From NCBI RefSeq assembly GCF_010500815.1, contig NZ_JAAAMG010000005.1, positions 124,001-188,000 on the forward strand: a stretch of 64,000 bases of DNA, in the 5' to 3' direction. This DNA comes from Jiella pacifica. GTDB lineage: Bacteria; Pseudomonadota; Alphaproteobacteria; Rhizobiales; Rhizobiaceae. Both the position numbers and the translations under genes were made by a program. The notes under the pieces were generated by a model. That model was not told the origin of the DNA, ran no database searches, and saw only the letters and a list, made by a program, of their open reading frames with translations. Shown one piece after another: positions 35,416 through 44,341 of the stretch; positions within the stretch are counted from its first letter, which is position 1, and the number at the start of each line of letters is the position of its first letter.

Positions 35416-36789
35416 TCACACCGCCTTCGAGTAACGCGCCTCGCCGCTCCGAAGATGGGCGTCGAACCAGGAGGCGACCGTGCGGGCGAGGCTTCTCGCC
35501 TCGGGGCGGATGACGAAGCGACGGCCAGTGACCTCCACAAGCCCGTCCGGATCGATCGCCGCCAGCCGCAGGGCCTCGCGGACATAAGGCTGTGCCGCGA
35601 CGCCGAAGCGGTCGGACAGCGCCCCCAGATCCAGCGCGAAGTCGCACATCAGCCGCTCGACCATATGGCTTCGGATCATGTCGTCCTGGCTCAGCCGGTA
35701 GCCGCGTTCGGCGGCCGGCTCGCTCGCCGCAATCCGGCCTTGATAGAGGCCGGTCGGCACGGTGTTCTGGACATAGCCGCCGGCAAAGCGCGAGATCGCC
35801 GAGGCGCCGAAGCCGATCAGCGTGTCGCAGGGATCGGCGGTGTAGCCCTGGAAGTTGCGGCGCAGCGTGCCTGAGCGCGCCGCCTTGGCGAGTTTGTCGC
35901 CATGCAGTGCGAAATGGTCGATGCCGATCGCCTCGTAGCCGGCGCTCCGAAAGGCCGATGCCGCGCGCGCGGCATCGGCGAACCGCGCCTCTGATCCGGG
36001 CAGGTCTTCGGTCCGGATCATCGTCTGGTGCTTTTTCACATGCGGCACGTGGGCGTAGCCGAACAGCGCCACGCGCTCAGGCTGGAGCGCGATCACCTGT
36101 TCGACGGTCGCGTCGAGCCGCTCCGGCGTCTGCAGCGGCAAGCCGTAGAGCACGTCGATGTTGATCGAGACGAGGCCGGAGGCGCGCAGCGCCGCGATGA
36201 CGTCGCGCGTCTGCTCGAAGCTCTGCGGCCGGTTGATCGCCGCCTGCACCGCCGGGTCGAAATCCTGAACGCCGATCGAAACGCGGGTCACCTCCAGGGC
36301 GCGCAGGCCCGACAGCGTCTCGTCCGTCACATCCGACGGGTCGATCTCGACGCTGATCTCGGCATCCGCGGCAAAGTCGAAGGCGGCGTGCAGCGCCTCG
36401 GACAGGCGCTTCAGGTCGTCCGGGCGGAGGAAGCTCGGCGAGCCGCCGCCGAGATGCAGGGCGCCGAGCTTCGGCGAAAACCCAAGGCGGCGACGAAAGG
36501 CGGCGATCTCCGCAACGACCGAGCCGACATAGGCCTCGACCGGATCGTAGCGGCGGGTCTGCTTGGTGTGGCACCCGCAGAACCAGCACAGCCGGTCGCA
36601 GAACGGAACGTGCATATAGACCGAGACCGGCGCTTCGGGATCGAGCCCGTCGCAAAGCTCGTCCCACAAAGCCCCGCCAGTGCCTGCGGCAAAATGCGGC
36701 GCCGTCGGATAGCTGGTGTAGCGCGGCACCTCGGCGCCGTAGCGGGCAAGCACGGCGCGGTGATCGACCGGAGACTGGAAGGCCGTCAT
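35416..36789 (-). CDS. hemN: Oxygen-independent coproporphyrinogen III dehydrogenase
   Basis: HemN decarboxylates coproporphyrinogen III for haem synthesis under low oxygen. The 457-residue radical-SAM protein has the cluster motif C64-x3-C68-x2-C71 followed by G-C (PFCDRLCWFCGCHTKQ). The N-terminal RYTSYPTAPHF and the region LHLGGGSPSFL identify true HemN rather than the HemW-like homologue. It begins four bases after the hemerythrin gene and is probably driven from the Fnr box at 37547. It would supply haem for the adjacent cbb3 oxidase. Confidence 0.95.
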   Translation of the reverse strand: MTAFQSPVDHRAVLARYGAEVPRYTSYPTAPHFAAGTGGALWDELCDGLDPEAPVSVYMHVPFCDRLCWFCGCHTKQTRRYDPVEAYVGSVVAEIAAFRRRLGFSPKLGALHLGGGSPSFLRPDDLKRLSEALHAAFDFAADAEISVEIDPSDVTDETLSGLRALEVTRVSIGVQDFDPAVQAAINRPQSFEQTRDVIAALRASGLVSINIDVLYGLPLQTPERLDATVEQVIALQPERVALFGYAHVPHVKKHQTMIRTEDLPGSEARFADAARAASAFRSAGYEAIGIDHFALHGDKLAKAARSGTLRRNFQGYTADPCDTLIGFGASAISRFAGGYVQNTVPTGLYQGRIAASEPAAERGYRLSQDDMIRSHMVERLMCDFALDLGALSDRFGVAAQPYVREALRLAAIDPDGLVEVTGRRFVIRPEARSLARTVASWFDAHLRSGEARYSKAV

Positions 36790-36793
36790 CGCC

Positions 36794-37486
36794 TCACCCG
36801 ATCTTCGCCAGAAGTGGAACGAGATGCTCCTCTTCGAAGGCGATGTGCCGCCGGAGCCCTTCGAAGAAGCCGCGCAACATGTAGCCGAGCGCTTCGGCCG
36901 CCGGATTCGCCGACGATCCCGCCGGCTCGGCGGCGACGATACCGAAAGAGCCCATGCGTCGTGGAAAGCCGGCCTGCGATGCCTTGCAGTGCTTCGCCGC
37001 GGCCCGCGTCCTGACGTAGTCGATCAGCTTGTCGGCCAGCTCGTCGCCGAAGCTCTCGTCCTCCCAATGCTCGAAATGCAGGCGCTGCAGCGTCCCGGAG
37101 AGTTCCGGGGACGCGTCGCGGCTCGTCTTGAGAACGGGAAAGACGGTGTCTTCCTCGAAGCGGTGCGCACGACGAATACCCGGTCCGATGGAGCGGGCGA
37201 CATGCAGCGTCTGCTGGGCGTCGAGATCGTCCGGCAAGCCGTCTGCGATCGCCTCCAGCGCATCGCAGAGCCGGCGCTGGGCCGCAAGCTGATGGGACAG
37301 CGCCGCTGCGACCCCAGAACCCGCACCCAAAGGCGCAGCGCCGAAGCCATCTACGCTCGGCACCGACCGCGGCAACTCGCCGCGGGTTGCGGCGGGATGA
37401 AAGACGACGACGGCGCTTGCGACGCCTTGGTACGAAACTTCGGCCGAAAACTCGGCTTCCGACTGGGACCGGGGCTGGAACGTCAT
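36794..37486 (-). CDS. Hemerythrin domain-containing protein
   Basis: The 230-residue protein has a hemerythrin-like four-helix domain in which the diiron ligands are spread over ALSHQLAAQRRLCDAL, RAHRFEEDTVFPVL, LHFEHWEDESFGDEL and RRHIAFEEEHLVPLL. The HxxxE and HxxxD spacings fit. It probably senses, stores or scavenges oxygen or nitric oxide in the cytoplasm. It is directly upstream of hemN and divergent from ccoN with an Fnr box between, so it belongs to the microaerobic response. The N-terminal 50 residues are outside the domain. Confidence 0.85.
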   Translation of the reverse strand: MTFQPRSQSEAEFSAEVSYQGVASAVVVFHPAATRGELPRSVPSVDGFGAAPLGAGSGVAAALSHQLAAQRRLCDALEAIADGLPDDLDAQQTLHVARSIGPGIRRAHRFEEDTVFPVLKTSRDASPELSGTLQRLHFEHWEDESFGDELADKLIDYVRTRAAAKHCKASQAGFPRRMGSFGIVAAEPAGSSANPAAEALGYMLRGFFEGLRRHIAFEEEHLVPLLAKIG

Positions 37487-37546
37487 GGCGCTGCTCCGAT
37501 GGCGTTGATCATGGCATCTGTCTCGCCGATCGAGGCCCGGACTTCC

Positions 37547-37560
37547 TTGATCCAGGTCAA
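37547..37560. promoter_or_regulatory. Fnr/FixK-type box between hemerythrin-hemN and ccoNOQP
   Basis: TTGATCCAGGTCAA matches the TTGAT-N4-ATCAA consensus except for one base and is near-palindromic. Its centre is about 67 bases upstream of the hemerythrin ATG and 110 bases upstream of ccoN. An activator site at -41.5 would leave leader RNAs of about 26 and 69 bases, which is reasonable for both directions. The regulator is probably the Fnr-type protein at 32116. Confidence 0.8.
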
Positions 37561-37663
37561 GGCGCGCGCCTGCGGAAACTGACAAGTGCACTCCCGATCC
37601 CGGCGTTCGGCCCGGCCCTTCCGGCCGCCGCTTGCCGCCGGTTCGAGCGAGGGTGGCAATTTG

Positions 37664-39340
37664 ATGAAATATACGACCGAGACCATGCTCGTCGGTCTCG
37701 CCGCGTTCCTGGCGCTGCTCGGCGCCGGCTTCGCGGCTGACGAGCCATTCAGAGCGCACTCCTATGTGCTGTTCGTCGTGCTGGCGCTGGCGACGATCGT
37801 GCTGATGCGCCGGATCGATTTTTCCGGCGACAAGATGATCCCGTTGCGGGCGGACGGCTCGCAGACGGGGCCGAGGGGCGGCTTGGCGGCGCAAAGCCAG
37901 AGCGCGGCCACCGCGTCGGTGGCCTACATGGACGATGTCGTCCGCTACGGCGTCATTGCGACGGTGTTCTGGGGGATTGTCGGCTTTCTCGTCGGCGTCG
38001 TCATCGCCTCGCAGCTCGCCTGGCCGGATCTCAACATCCAGCCCTGGTTCAATTTCGGCCGCATGCGGCCGCTGCATACGTCGGCGGTGGTCTTCGCCTT
38101 TGGTGGCAATGCGCTGATCGCCACCTCCTTCTACGTCGTCCAGCGCACCTGCCGGGCACGGCTGTGGGGCGGCAACCTCGCCTGGTTCGTCTTCTGGGGC
38201 TATCAGCTGTTCATCGTCATGGCGGCGACCGGCTATCTCCTCGGCATCACCGAAAGCCGGGAATATGCCGAGCCGGAATGGTACGTCGATCTGTGGTTGA
38301 CCGTCGTCTGGGTCGCCTATCTGGCGGTCTTCCTCGGCACGCTGGTGAGGCGCAAGGAACCGCACATCTACGTCGCCAACTGGTTCTACCTCGCCTTCAT
38401 CGTGACCATCGCGATGCTGCACGTGGTCAACAACCTGTCGCTGCCGGTCTCCTTCCTCGGCGCCAAGAGCTACTCGGCCTTCTCCGGCGTCCAGGATGCG
38501 CTGACCCAGTGGTGGTACGGCCACAATGCCGTCGGCTTCTTCCTCACCGCCGGCTTCCTCGGAATGATGTACTACTTCGTTCCCAAGCAGGCGAACCGGC
38601 CGGTCTATTCCTACCGGCTGTCGATCATCCACTTCTGGGCGCTGATCTTCCTCTACATCTGGGCCGGCCCCCATCACCTCCACTACACCGCTTTGCCCGA
38701 CTGGGCGCAGACGCTGGGCATGGTCTTCTCGATCATGCTGTGGATGCCCTCCTGGGGCGGCATGATCAACGGGCTGATGACGCTGTCGGGCGCCTGGGAC
38801 AAGCTTCGCACCGATCCGGTGCTGCGGATGATGGTGATCTCCATCGCCTTCTACGGCATGTCGACCTTCGAGGGCCCGATGATGTCGATCAAGTCGGTGA
38901 ACTCGCTTTCGCACTACACCGACTGGACCATCGGACACGTCCATTCCGGCGCGCTCGGCTGGGTCGGCATGATCTCCTTCGGTGCGGTCTATCATCTGAC
39001 GCCGAAGCTGTGGGGCCGTGAGCGGCTCTACTCGCTCCGCCTCGTCAACTGGCACTTCTGGCTCGCCACCCTCGGCATCGTCGTCTACGCGGCCGTCATG
39101 TGGGTCTCGGGCATCATGCAGGGCCTGATGTGGCGCGAATACGGGGAAGACGGATATCTCGTCTACTCCTTCGCCGAGACCGTCGCCGCCATGCATCCCT
39201 ACTACGTCCTGCGCATGCTGGGCGGGGCGATGTTCCTGGTCGGGGCACTGATCATGGCCTTCAACGTCTACAAGACCATCCGCGGCGACCTCCGTCGGGA
39301 GGTGCCGATGGGCACCCAAACCCTGCAGCCGGCGGAGTGA
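37664..39340 (+). CDS. ccoN: cbb3-type cytochrome c oxidase subunit I
   Basis: CcoN is the catalytic haem b/b3-CuB subunit of the high-affinity oxidase. The 558-residue protein has about fourteen helices with the metal-ligand histidines in [39 protein letters not shown] and [15 protein letters not shown] non-conserved N-terminal stretch of about 50 residues includes an extra helix, as in other alphaproteobacterial CcoN. GAGGG upstream supports the ATG. It heads ccoNOQP behind an Fnr box. Confidence 0.97.
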   Translation: MKYTTETMLVGLAAFLALLGAGFAADEPFRAHSYVLFVVLALATIVLMRRIDFSGDKMIPLRADGSQTGPRGGLAAQSQSAATASVAYMDDVVRYGVIATVFWGIVGFLVGVVIASQLAWPDLNIQPWFNFGRMRPLHTSAVVFAFGGNALIATSFYVVQRTCRARLWGGNLAWFVFWGYQLFIVMAATGYLLGITESREYAEPEWYVDLWLTVVWVAYLAVFLGTLVRRKEPHIYVANWFYLAFIVTIAMLHVVNNLSLPVSFLGAKSYSAFSGVQDALTQWWYGHNAVGFFLTAGFLGMMYYFVPKQANRPVYSYRLSIIHFWALIFLYIWAGPHHLHYTALPDWAQTLGMVFSIMLWMPSWGGMINGLMTLSGAWDKLRTDPVLRMMVISIAFYGMSTFEGPMMSIKSVNSLSHYTDWTIGHVHSGALGWVGMISFGAVYHLTPKLWGRERLYSLRLVNWHFWLATLGIVVYAAVMWVSGIMQGLMWREYGEDGYLVYSFAETVAAMHPYYVLRMLGGAMFLVGALIMAFNVYKTIRGDLRREVPMGTQTLQPAE

Positions 39341-39350
39341 GGAAAATCCG

Positions 39351-40154
39351 ATGACCGACAAGAAAGACGAAAACCTCGCCCTCGACGGGGCGCGGCCGGA
39401 GCTGAAGGCCGACCCTGTCGCCAGAGGCATCCTCGCCCATCACGGCAAGATCGAGCGCAACGCCACGCTGCTCCTCGTCCTGTCGCTCCTGGTGGTGACG
39501 ATCGGCGGCATCGTCGAGATCGCCCCGCTCTTCTACATCGAGAGTACCATCGAGAAGGTGGAAGGCATGCGGCCCTACTCGCCGCTCGAACTGGCCGGCC
39601 GCAACATCTACCTGCGCGAGGGTTGCTACAACTGCCACTCGCAGATGATCCGCCCGTTCCGCGACGAGACCGAGCGCTACGGTCATTATTCGCTGGCGGC
39701 GGAATCGATGTACGATCACCCGTTCCAGTGGGGCTCGAAGCGCACCGGGCCGGATCTCGCCCGGGTGGGCGGCCGCTACTCCGACGAATGGCAGGTGCAG
39801 CACCTCACCGATCCGCGCTCGGTCGTGCCGGAATCGATCATGCCGTCCTACGGCTTCCTGCTGAATGCCGATCTCGACATGAAGGATCCGGCCGGACATC
39901 TGGCGGCGAACAGGGCGGTGGGCGTGCCCTATGACGATGCGATGGTCGAGAACGCCGCGGCCGATCTCAAGGCCCAGGTGAACCCGGACGGCGACACCTC
40001 CGGTCTGCTTGCCCGCTATCCCAAGGCCGTGGTGGCGAATTTCGACGGCAATCCCCAGCGCCTGACCGAGATGGACGCCCTCGTCGCCTATCTCCAGATG
40101 CTCGGCACGCTGGTCGACTTCTCCGTCTACGACCCGCAAGAAAACCAGCGCTGA
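39351..40154 (+). CDS. ccoO: cbb3-type cytochrome c oxidase subunit II
   Basis: The 267-residue membrane-anchored monohaem cytochrome c subunit transfers electrons from CcoP to CcoN. An N-terminal helix (about 39-60) is followed by the haem site C92-YNC-H96 in [15 protein letters not shown]; the axial Met is probably in [10 protein letters not shown]. The N-terminus is about 20 residues longer than in many CcoO proteins. It begins ten bases after ccoN. Confidence 0.96.
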   Translation: MTDKKDENLALDGARPELKADPVARGILAHHGKIERNATLLLVLSLLVVTIGGIVEIAPLFYIESTIEKVEGMRPYSPLELAGRNIYLREGCYNCHSQMIRPFRDETERYGHYSLAAESMYDHPFQWGSKRTGPDLARVGGRYSDEWQVQHLTDPRSVVPESIMPSYGFLLNADLDMKDPAGHLAANRAVGVPYDDAMVENAAADLKAQVNPDGDTSGLLARYPKAVVANFDGNPQRLTEMDALVAYLQMLGTLVDFSVYDPQENQR

Positions 40155-40165
40155 GGAGGCCCGAC

Positions 40166-40321
40166 ATGGACTTCGATTACCACACCATGCGCGCCTTCGC
40201 GGATAGCTGGATGCTGCTCGCCATGGCCCTCTTCTTCCTCGGGGTCGTCGGCTTCGTGCTGCGCCCCGGTGCCCGCCGGGCGGCCGACGAGGCCGCCGCC
40301 ATCCCTCTCAAGGACGATTGA
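40166..40321 (+). CDS. ccoQ: cbb3-type oxidase small subunit CcoQ
   Basis: The 51-residue single-helix protein stabilises the assembled cbb3 complex. It starts MDFDYHTMRAFADSWMLL and has one helix (MALFFLGVVGFVLRPG) followed by a charged tail (AIPLKDD). GAGGAGG precedes the ATG. Its position between ccoO (11 bases) and ccoP (3 bases) is the classic location. Confidence 0.93.
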   Translation: MDFDYHTMRAFADSWMLLAMALFFLGVVGFVLRPGARRAADEAAAIPLKDD

Positions 40322-40324
40322 GCC

Positions 40325-41197
40325 ATGGCCGATCACAAGGACGTCGATCAGATCACCGGTGTCGAGACCACGGGCCACTCCTGGGACGGCATCAAGGAGC
40401 TCAACAATCCTCTGCCGCGCTGGTGGCTGTGGACCTTCTACGCGACGATCGCCTTCGCGCTCGTCTATTCGGTGCTCTACCCCGCCTGGCCGCTGGTAAA
40501 TTCCGCCACTTCCGGACTGCTGGGCTGGTCGAGCCGCGGCGAACTCGCCGAAGAGACTGCCACCGCCAACGCAGCACGGGCCGGACAGATCGAGCAGATC
40601 ACCTCGCTCTCCGTCGAGGAGATCAATGCCGATCCCGAGCTTCGCACCGTCGCCATCGCCGGCGGCCGGGCGGCCTTCAAGGTCAATTGCGTCCAATGCC
40701 ACGGCTCGGGCGCGGAAGGCGGGCCGGGCTATCCGAACCTCAACGACGACGCCTGGCTCTGGGGCGGCTCGCTCGACGCCATCCACACGACGCTTCAGCA
40801 CGGCATCCGCTTTGCGAGCGACGACGACACGCGGATCTCGGAGATGCCGGCCTTCGGCCGCGACGGCATCCTCGACCGCGAGCAGATCGGCGACGTCGCC
40901 GAATACGTCCTCTCCTTCGCCGGCAATGCCGACGACAAGGCGGCCGCAGACAAGGGCCAGGCTGTCTTCGCCGACAACTGCGCCGCCTGCCACGGCGAAA
41001 GCGGCGAAGGCGTCAAGGAACTCGGCGCCCCGGCGCTGAACGACGCGATCTGGCTCTTCGGCGGCACGAAGGACGACATCGTCCGGCAGGTCACCGCCCC
41101 CCGCCACGGCGTCATGCCCGCCTGGGAAGAGCGCCTCGGCGAAACCACGGTGAAGGAGCTGACGGTCTACGTCCACAGCCTCGGCGGCGGACAGTAG
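40325..41197 (+). CDS. ccoP: cbb3-type cytochrome c oxidase subunit III (dihaem)
   Basis: The 290-residue dihaem cytochrome c accepts electrons from soluble or bc1-linked cytochromes. The N-terminal cytoplasmic segment contains WDGIKELNNPLPRWW, one helix follows (about 36-53), then the two haem sites CVQCH (122-126) and CAACH (219-223). It is the last gene of ccoNOQP; the maturation genes ccoGHIS are not in the window. A strong hairpin follows. Confidence 0.96.
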   Translation: MADHKDVDQITGVETTGHSWDGIKELNNPLPRWWLWTFYATIAFALVYSVLYPAWPLVNSATSGLLGWSSRGELAEETATANAARAGQIEQITSLSVEEINADPELRTVAIAGGRAAFKVNCVQCHGSGAEGGPGYPNLNDDAWLWGGSLDAIHTTLQHGIRFASDDDTRISEMPAFGRDGILDREQIGDVAEYVLSFAGNADDKAAADKGQAVFADNCAACHGESGEGVKELGAPALNDAIWLFGGTKDDIVRQVTAPRHGVMPAWEERLGETTVKELTVYVHSLGGGQ

Positions 41198-41226
41198 GAC
41201 GAACCAGCGAACCTGCCGACCGCATG

Positions 41227-41262
41227 ATGCGGGCCCCTGCCAGCGATGGCGGGGGCCCGCAT
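41227..41262. terminator. Strong GC-rich hairpin after ccoP
   Basis: The sequence from 41227 to 41262 folds into an almost perfect stem (GCGGGCCCCTGCC with GGCGGGGGCCCGC) around a short AGCGAT loop. It lies between the convergent ccoP and nucleosidase genes. The T-run is weak on both strands, so it may end transcription in both directions or simply stabilise the 3' ends. Confidence 0.6.
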
Positions 41263-41299
41263 TGATTATCTCTTCACTTTCGAGGAACTGGGAAGCTGA

Positions 41300-41956
41300 T
41301 CAGACGAAAGTCGCGCCTCGTTCCATCGCCGCCTCCAGCCGGTCGATTGCCTCGGCGAGCTTTTCGTCGATGACGTGCAGCAGGGTCATCCAGTCGTCGT
41401 AGTGATGGAGCTCGGCGGCTCCGTCCGATATGCCGCGCAGGCCGACGAGCGGGACACCAAAGCGCTGGCAAGCCCTCAGCACCGCGAACGTCTCCATGTC
41501 GACCATGTCGGCGTCGATCGCGTCGTAGCGCGGCCCCGAGACGATGTCGGCGCCCGTCGAGAGGCGGGCGGCAGGAACCCCTTCGATCGGTGTCGGCATC
41601 GGCGTTTCGACGGGATGATCGAGGAAGGGCGTCACGCCTTTCGTAAATCCCAGGAGAGAGGCGTCGATGTCGCGCCAGGACACCGAGGCGACCTGATAGA
41701 CCTCGCCCTGTTCGAGCCTCCGCGAGCCGGCCGAGCCGAGCGAGACGACGAGATCGGGCCGCCCCCTTCGCGTCTCCAGTTGCTGCAGCGCAACGCCGGT
41801 GTGGAGTGCCGCCTCGATCGGCCCGACGCCGGTCATAAGCGGGCGGATGCGGCTTTTGAGCTTTTCGCCATATTCGGCATGGGCGGCCATGACGAAGAGA
41901 ACGCTTCTACCGCCGATGGTTTCGATCGCATGGTCGGTTTCGGGTGGATTGGTCAT
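41300..41956 (-). CDS. mtnN: 5'-methylthioadenosine/S-adenosylhomocysteine nucleosidase
   Basis: The 218-residue nucleoside phosphorylase-fold protein should split MTA/SAH into adenine and the thioribose moiety. Supporting segments are VMAAHAEYG at the N-terminus, GVGPIEAAL, VSLGSAGS, the base-contacting DMVDMETFAV and the catalytic aspartate region LRGISDGA. Length is slightly below the E. coli enzyme. The flanking tspO and rsmB genes are unrelated, so substrate rests on family alone; some relatives act on other nucleosides or futalosine. Confidence 0.85.
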   Translation of the reverse strand: MTNPPETDHAIETIGGRSVLFVMAAHAEYGEKLKSRIRPLMTGVGPIEAALHTGVALQQLETRRGRPDLVVSLGSAGSRRLEQGEVYQVASVSWRDIDASLLGFTKGVTPFLDHPVETPMPTPIEGVPAARLSTGADIVSGPRYDAIDADMVDMETFAVLRACQRFGVPLVGLRGISDGAAELHHYDDWMTLLHVIDEKLAEAIDRLEAAMERGATFV

Positions 41957-41984
41957 GGCGGCCTCGGCGCGTTCGTTGCGGCCG

Positions 41985-42434
41985 CTAGTTCAACCACCAG
42001 AGTGCCGCGTTGAGAAGGCTCGCATAGGCGACCCAGGCGAGATAAGGCAGAAACAGCAACGCCGACACCCGCTCCGTGCGCCAGGCAGCGGCGACGAAGG
42101 CGACGACCGCCGCGTCGAGGGCGAGGATGACGATCAGAGCCGCGCCGAGCATGTGGGCGGAAAAGAACACCGGCGGCCAGGCGACGTTCAACGCCAGCTG
42201 CAGCCACCACAGCTTCTGCGCCGTTCCGATCCCCGCGCGCCAGACGCGCCAGCCGGCAACGCCGATGAGGATGTAGAGCGTTCCCCAGACCGGCGCGAAG
42301 ACCCAATCCGGCGGGTTGAAGCTCGGCTTGGCGAGCTCTGCGTACCAGCCGCCAGTCTCAACGGAGAGCCCGATCAGGGCACCGCCCCCGACGCTCAGGA
42401 GCAGGAACAGCGGCAGGGCGAGATATCGGCTCAT
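41985..42434 (-). CDS. tspO: TspO/MBR family protein
   Basis: The 149-residue five-helix membrane protein has the TspO signatures WYAELAKPSFNPPDWVFAPVWGTLYILIG and LALNVAWPPVFF, with LPYLAWVAYASLLNAALWWLN at the end. TspO binds porphyrins and modulates tetrapyrrole or stress responses in alphaproteobacteria, for example repressing photopigment genes at high oxygen in Rhodobacter. Its start overlaps the stop of the upstream small gene (ATGA). Confidence 0.93.
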   Translation of the reverse strand: MSRYLALPLFLLLSVGGGALIGLSVETGGWYAELAKPSFNPPDWVFAPVWGTLYILIGVAGWRVWRAGIGTAQKLWWLQLALNVAWPPVFFSAHMLGAALIVILALDAAVVAFVAAAWRTERVSALLFLPYLAWVAYASLLNAALWWLN

Positions 42435-42772
42435 CGTTCGTCCTCGGCCCGCCACCGGCGCGCGACGTACATGCTTTCGTCGCCGTCCCTGAGTGAAATC
42501 TCGCCTTCGATCAGCCCGTCCTCCCGCAGTTCCGCAAAGCCGTCTCCCGAAATCTCCATTCCCTCGTCCGAGCCGTGGAAATCGAAGTGGACCATGGTGT
42601 TCGAGAATCCGCAGTCGAGGGAGAGCTCCATCACGATCAGCCGGGCCTCGCCCTCCCGCTCGCCGAACAGGAAATAGGCCGGGCCGCAGCTGTCGAGCGC
42701 CTCGCGATCCCACATCTCGGTCGAGAGGATGCGCCACTTCCCGACGAGCGGCCAATTCGGGCCGCCGTTCAT
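42431..42772 (-). CDS. Small conserved-looking hypothetical protein
   Basis: The 113-residue soluble acidic protein begins NWPLVGKWRILSTEMWDREALD and contains GPAYFLFGEREGEARLIVMEL, VHFDFHGSDEGMEISGDGFAEL and GEISLRDGDESMYVARRW. The alternation suggests a small beta-barrel or sandwich; I do not recognise a characterised family. It is tightly coupled: the ATG overlaps the rsmB stop and its stop overlaps the tspO start. That gapless arrangement is the main evidence that it is expressed. Confidence 0.75.
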   Translation of the reverse strand: MNGGPNWPLVGKWRILSTEMWDREALDSCGPAYFLFGEREGEARLIVMELSLDCGFSNTMVHFDFHGSDEGMEISGDGFAELREDGLIEGEISLRDGDESMYVARRWRAEDER

Positions 42773-44073
42773 CCTGCCCGCTCAAGCAGCGCGAAGAAGA
42801 AACCGTCCGTGCCGGTGAGTTTCGGCGTCATGGTGATCACGCTCCCTCCGGCAAGGTCCCTGACGCGGCAGCGCTCGATCGCTTCCGGCAGCATCGCGGC
42901 CCAGCGCGCACCGGTGTCGGCCACCGCGAACCCCTCCCCGGCATGCCGCTCCAGGAAGGCGGCGATGCGGGCGGCGTTCTCGTCGGCGATGAGCGAGCAG
43001 GTGACGTAGGCGAGCCGGCCACCGGGGCGCACGAAGCGCGCAGCGCGATCGAGCACCGCATCCTGCTCCTCGATCCGCTTGGCGAGCGCGTTTTCGGACA
43101 GGCGCCATTTGGCGTCCGGCCGCCGCCGCCAGGTGCCGGAGCCCGTGCAGGGCGCGTCGACGAGGGTCAGGTCCATGGAGCCGATGAGACCGGCCATGTC
43201 CTCGCGCGGATCGTGGACCTGAACGTTGCGGCTGCCGGCGCGGGCGAGCCGCTCGTGAATCGGAGCGAGACGGTGGCGGTCCGAGTCGGCGGCATGGATC
43301 TGGCCGGTGTTCTCCATCATGGCGGCCAGAGCCAGGGACTTGCCCCCTGCCCCGGCGCACAGATCGAGCACCTGTTCGCCGGGAGCGGCGCCGGAGAGCA
43401 GCGCGGCGAGCTGCGAGCCCTCGTCCTGCACCTCGAACCAGCCTTTCTGGAAGCCCGCCTCCACCTGTACGTTCGGATGGCGGCCGGCCCCTTCGATCGC
43501 GGCGATGCGGATGCCCTCCGGGGCGAGATCGCTCGCGGTGGCGTCGAAAGGCGCGAGCGCCTTCACCACCTTGTCGCGATCGGCCTTCAGCGTGTTGACG
43601 CGCAGATCGAGCGGCGGACGCGTCGAAAGCGCCGCGGCCTCCTCCACCCAGCCGTCGCCGAGGGATGCTTCGAGACGGGCGGCGATCCAGTCCGGCACGT
43701 CGGCGCGCACGGCATCGGGCGCTTCGGAGAGATCGGCGCCGCCAAAGCGCCCGACCTGGTCGTCTCCCGGCATCGCTGGCGCGAAACGGTCGCCGTCCAG
43801 CGCGGCGGCCAGTTCCGCCGTCTCCATTCCGAGCCCATCGAGCACCGCGGCAAAGCCCAGCGCCGCAGCGCCCTCGTCGCCCATGCGAAAACCGTAGGAG
43901 CGCTTCTTGCGCAAGGCGTCGTAGACGATGTTGCCGATCGCCGCCCGGTCGCCGGAGCCGGCGAAGCGGTGGGCGAGGCCCCAGTCCTTGAGCGCGTCGG
44001 CGACCGGCCGCCGCCGCGCCTCGACGTCGGATAGCACTTCGATCGCCGCGGCCAGACGCCCGCCTAGACGCAT
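42769..44073 (-). CDS. rsmB: 16S rRNA m5C967 methyltransferase RsmB-type
   Basis: The 434-residue RNA cytosine-C5 methyltransferase has an N-terminal NusB-like helical region (about 1-140). The catalytic domain has VLDLCAGAGGKSLALAA (SAM motif I), LVDAPCTGSGTWRRRPDAKW (motif IV Cys) and YVTCSLIADENA (motif VI catalytic Cys). It methylates cytosine in 16S rRNA; RsmF or another family member remains possible. It is first of a four-base-overlapping chain rsmB-hypothetical-tspO. Confidence 0.9.
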   Translation of the reverse strand: MRLGGRLAAAIEVLSDVEARRRPVADALKDWGLAHRFAGSGDRAAIGNIVYDALRKKRSYGFRMGDEGAAALGFAAVLDGLGMETAELAAALDGDRFAPAMPGDDQVGRFGGADLSEAPDAVRADVPDWIAARLEASLGDGWVEEAAALSTRPPLDLRVNTLKADRDKVVKALAPFDATASDLAPEGIRIAAIEGAGRHPNVQVEAGFQKGWFEVQDEGSQLAALLSGAAPGEQVLDLCAGAGGKSLALAAMMENTGQIHAADSDRHRLAPIHERLARAGSRNVQVHDPREDMAGLIGSMDLTLVDAPCTGSGTWRRRPDAKWRLSENALAKRIEEQDAVLDRAARFVRPGGRLAYVTCSLIADENAARIAAFLERHAGEGFAVADTGARWAAMLPEAIERCRVRDLAGGSVITMTPKLTGTDGFFFALLERAG

Positions 44074-44341
44074 GACGAGACCTTTTCACGGATGATGGGC
44101 GATGCGGTGGTCATGGGCATCCTGACAAGGGTTCGACGAGTCGCGTTCGAAGGGCGCCGAAACGGCAGCGTCTATCACTGCCGCTGCCGGCGGGGCAAAT
44201 GCGGCCGGCGGATGGGATCATCCAGCGCGGTCGGCTTCCGGCATGGGACCGCTGACGGAGGAACGGTGTCGCTGGGCGCATCTCACCTCCGCTGCCTCGC
44301 CGAAGAGTCCCGGACGACGACGAGCCAACGGTCCTCGCCCG

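Noticed and set aside
36794-39430. Leftward open frame of 878 codons opposite ccoN and ccoO
   Set aside because: Only the last 230 codons (36794-37486) are a real gene, the hemerythrin protein. The rest is the antisense of ccoN/ccoO and has the Asp/Glu/His/Arg-rich composition of a shadow frame in GC-rich DNA.
44074-44341. Possible tRNA or small RNA in the gap between rsmB and the enoyl-CoA hydratase gene
   Set aside because: GGTTCGA-like and TTCGAA-like strings suggested a T-arm, but no acceptor stem, anticodon arm or CCA end could be matched.
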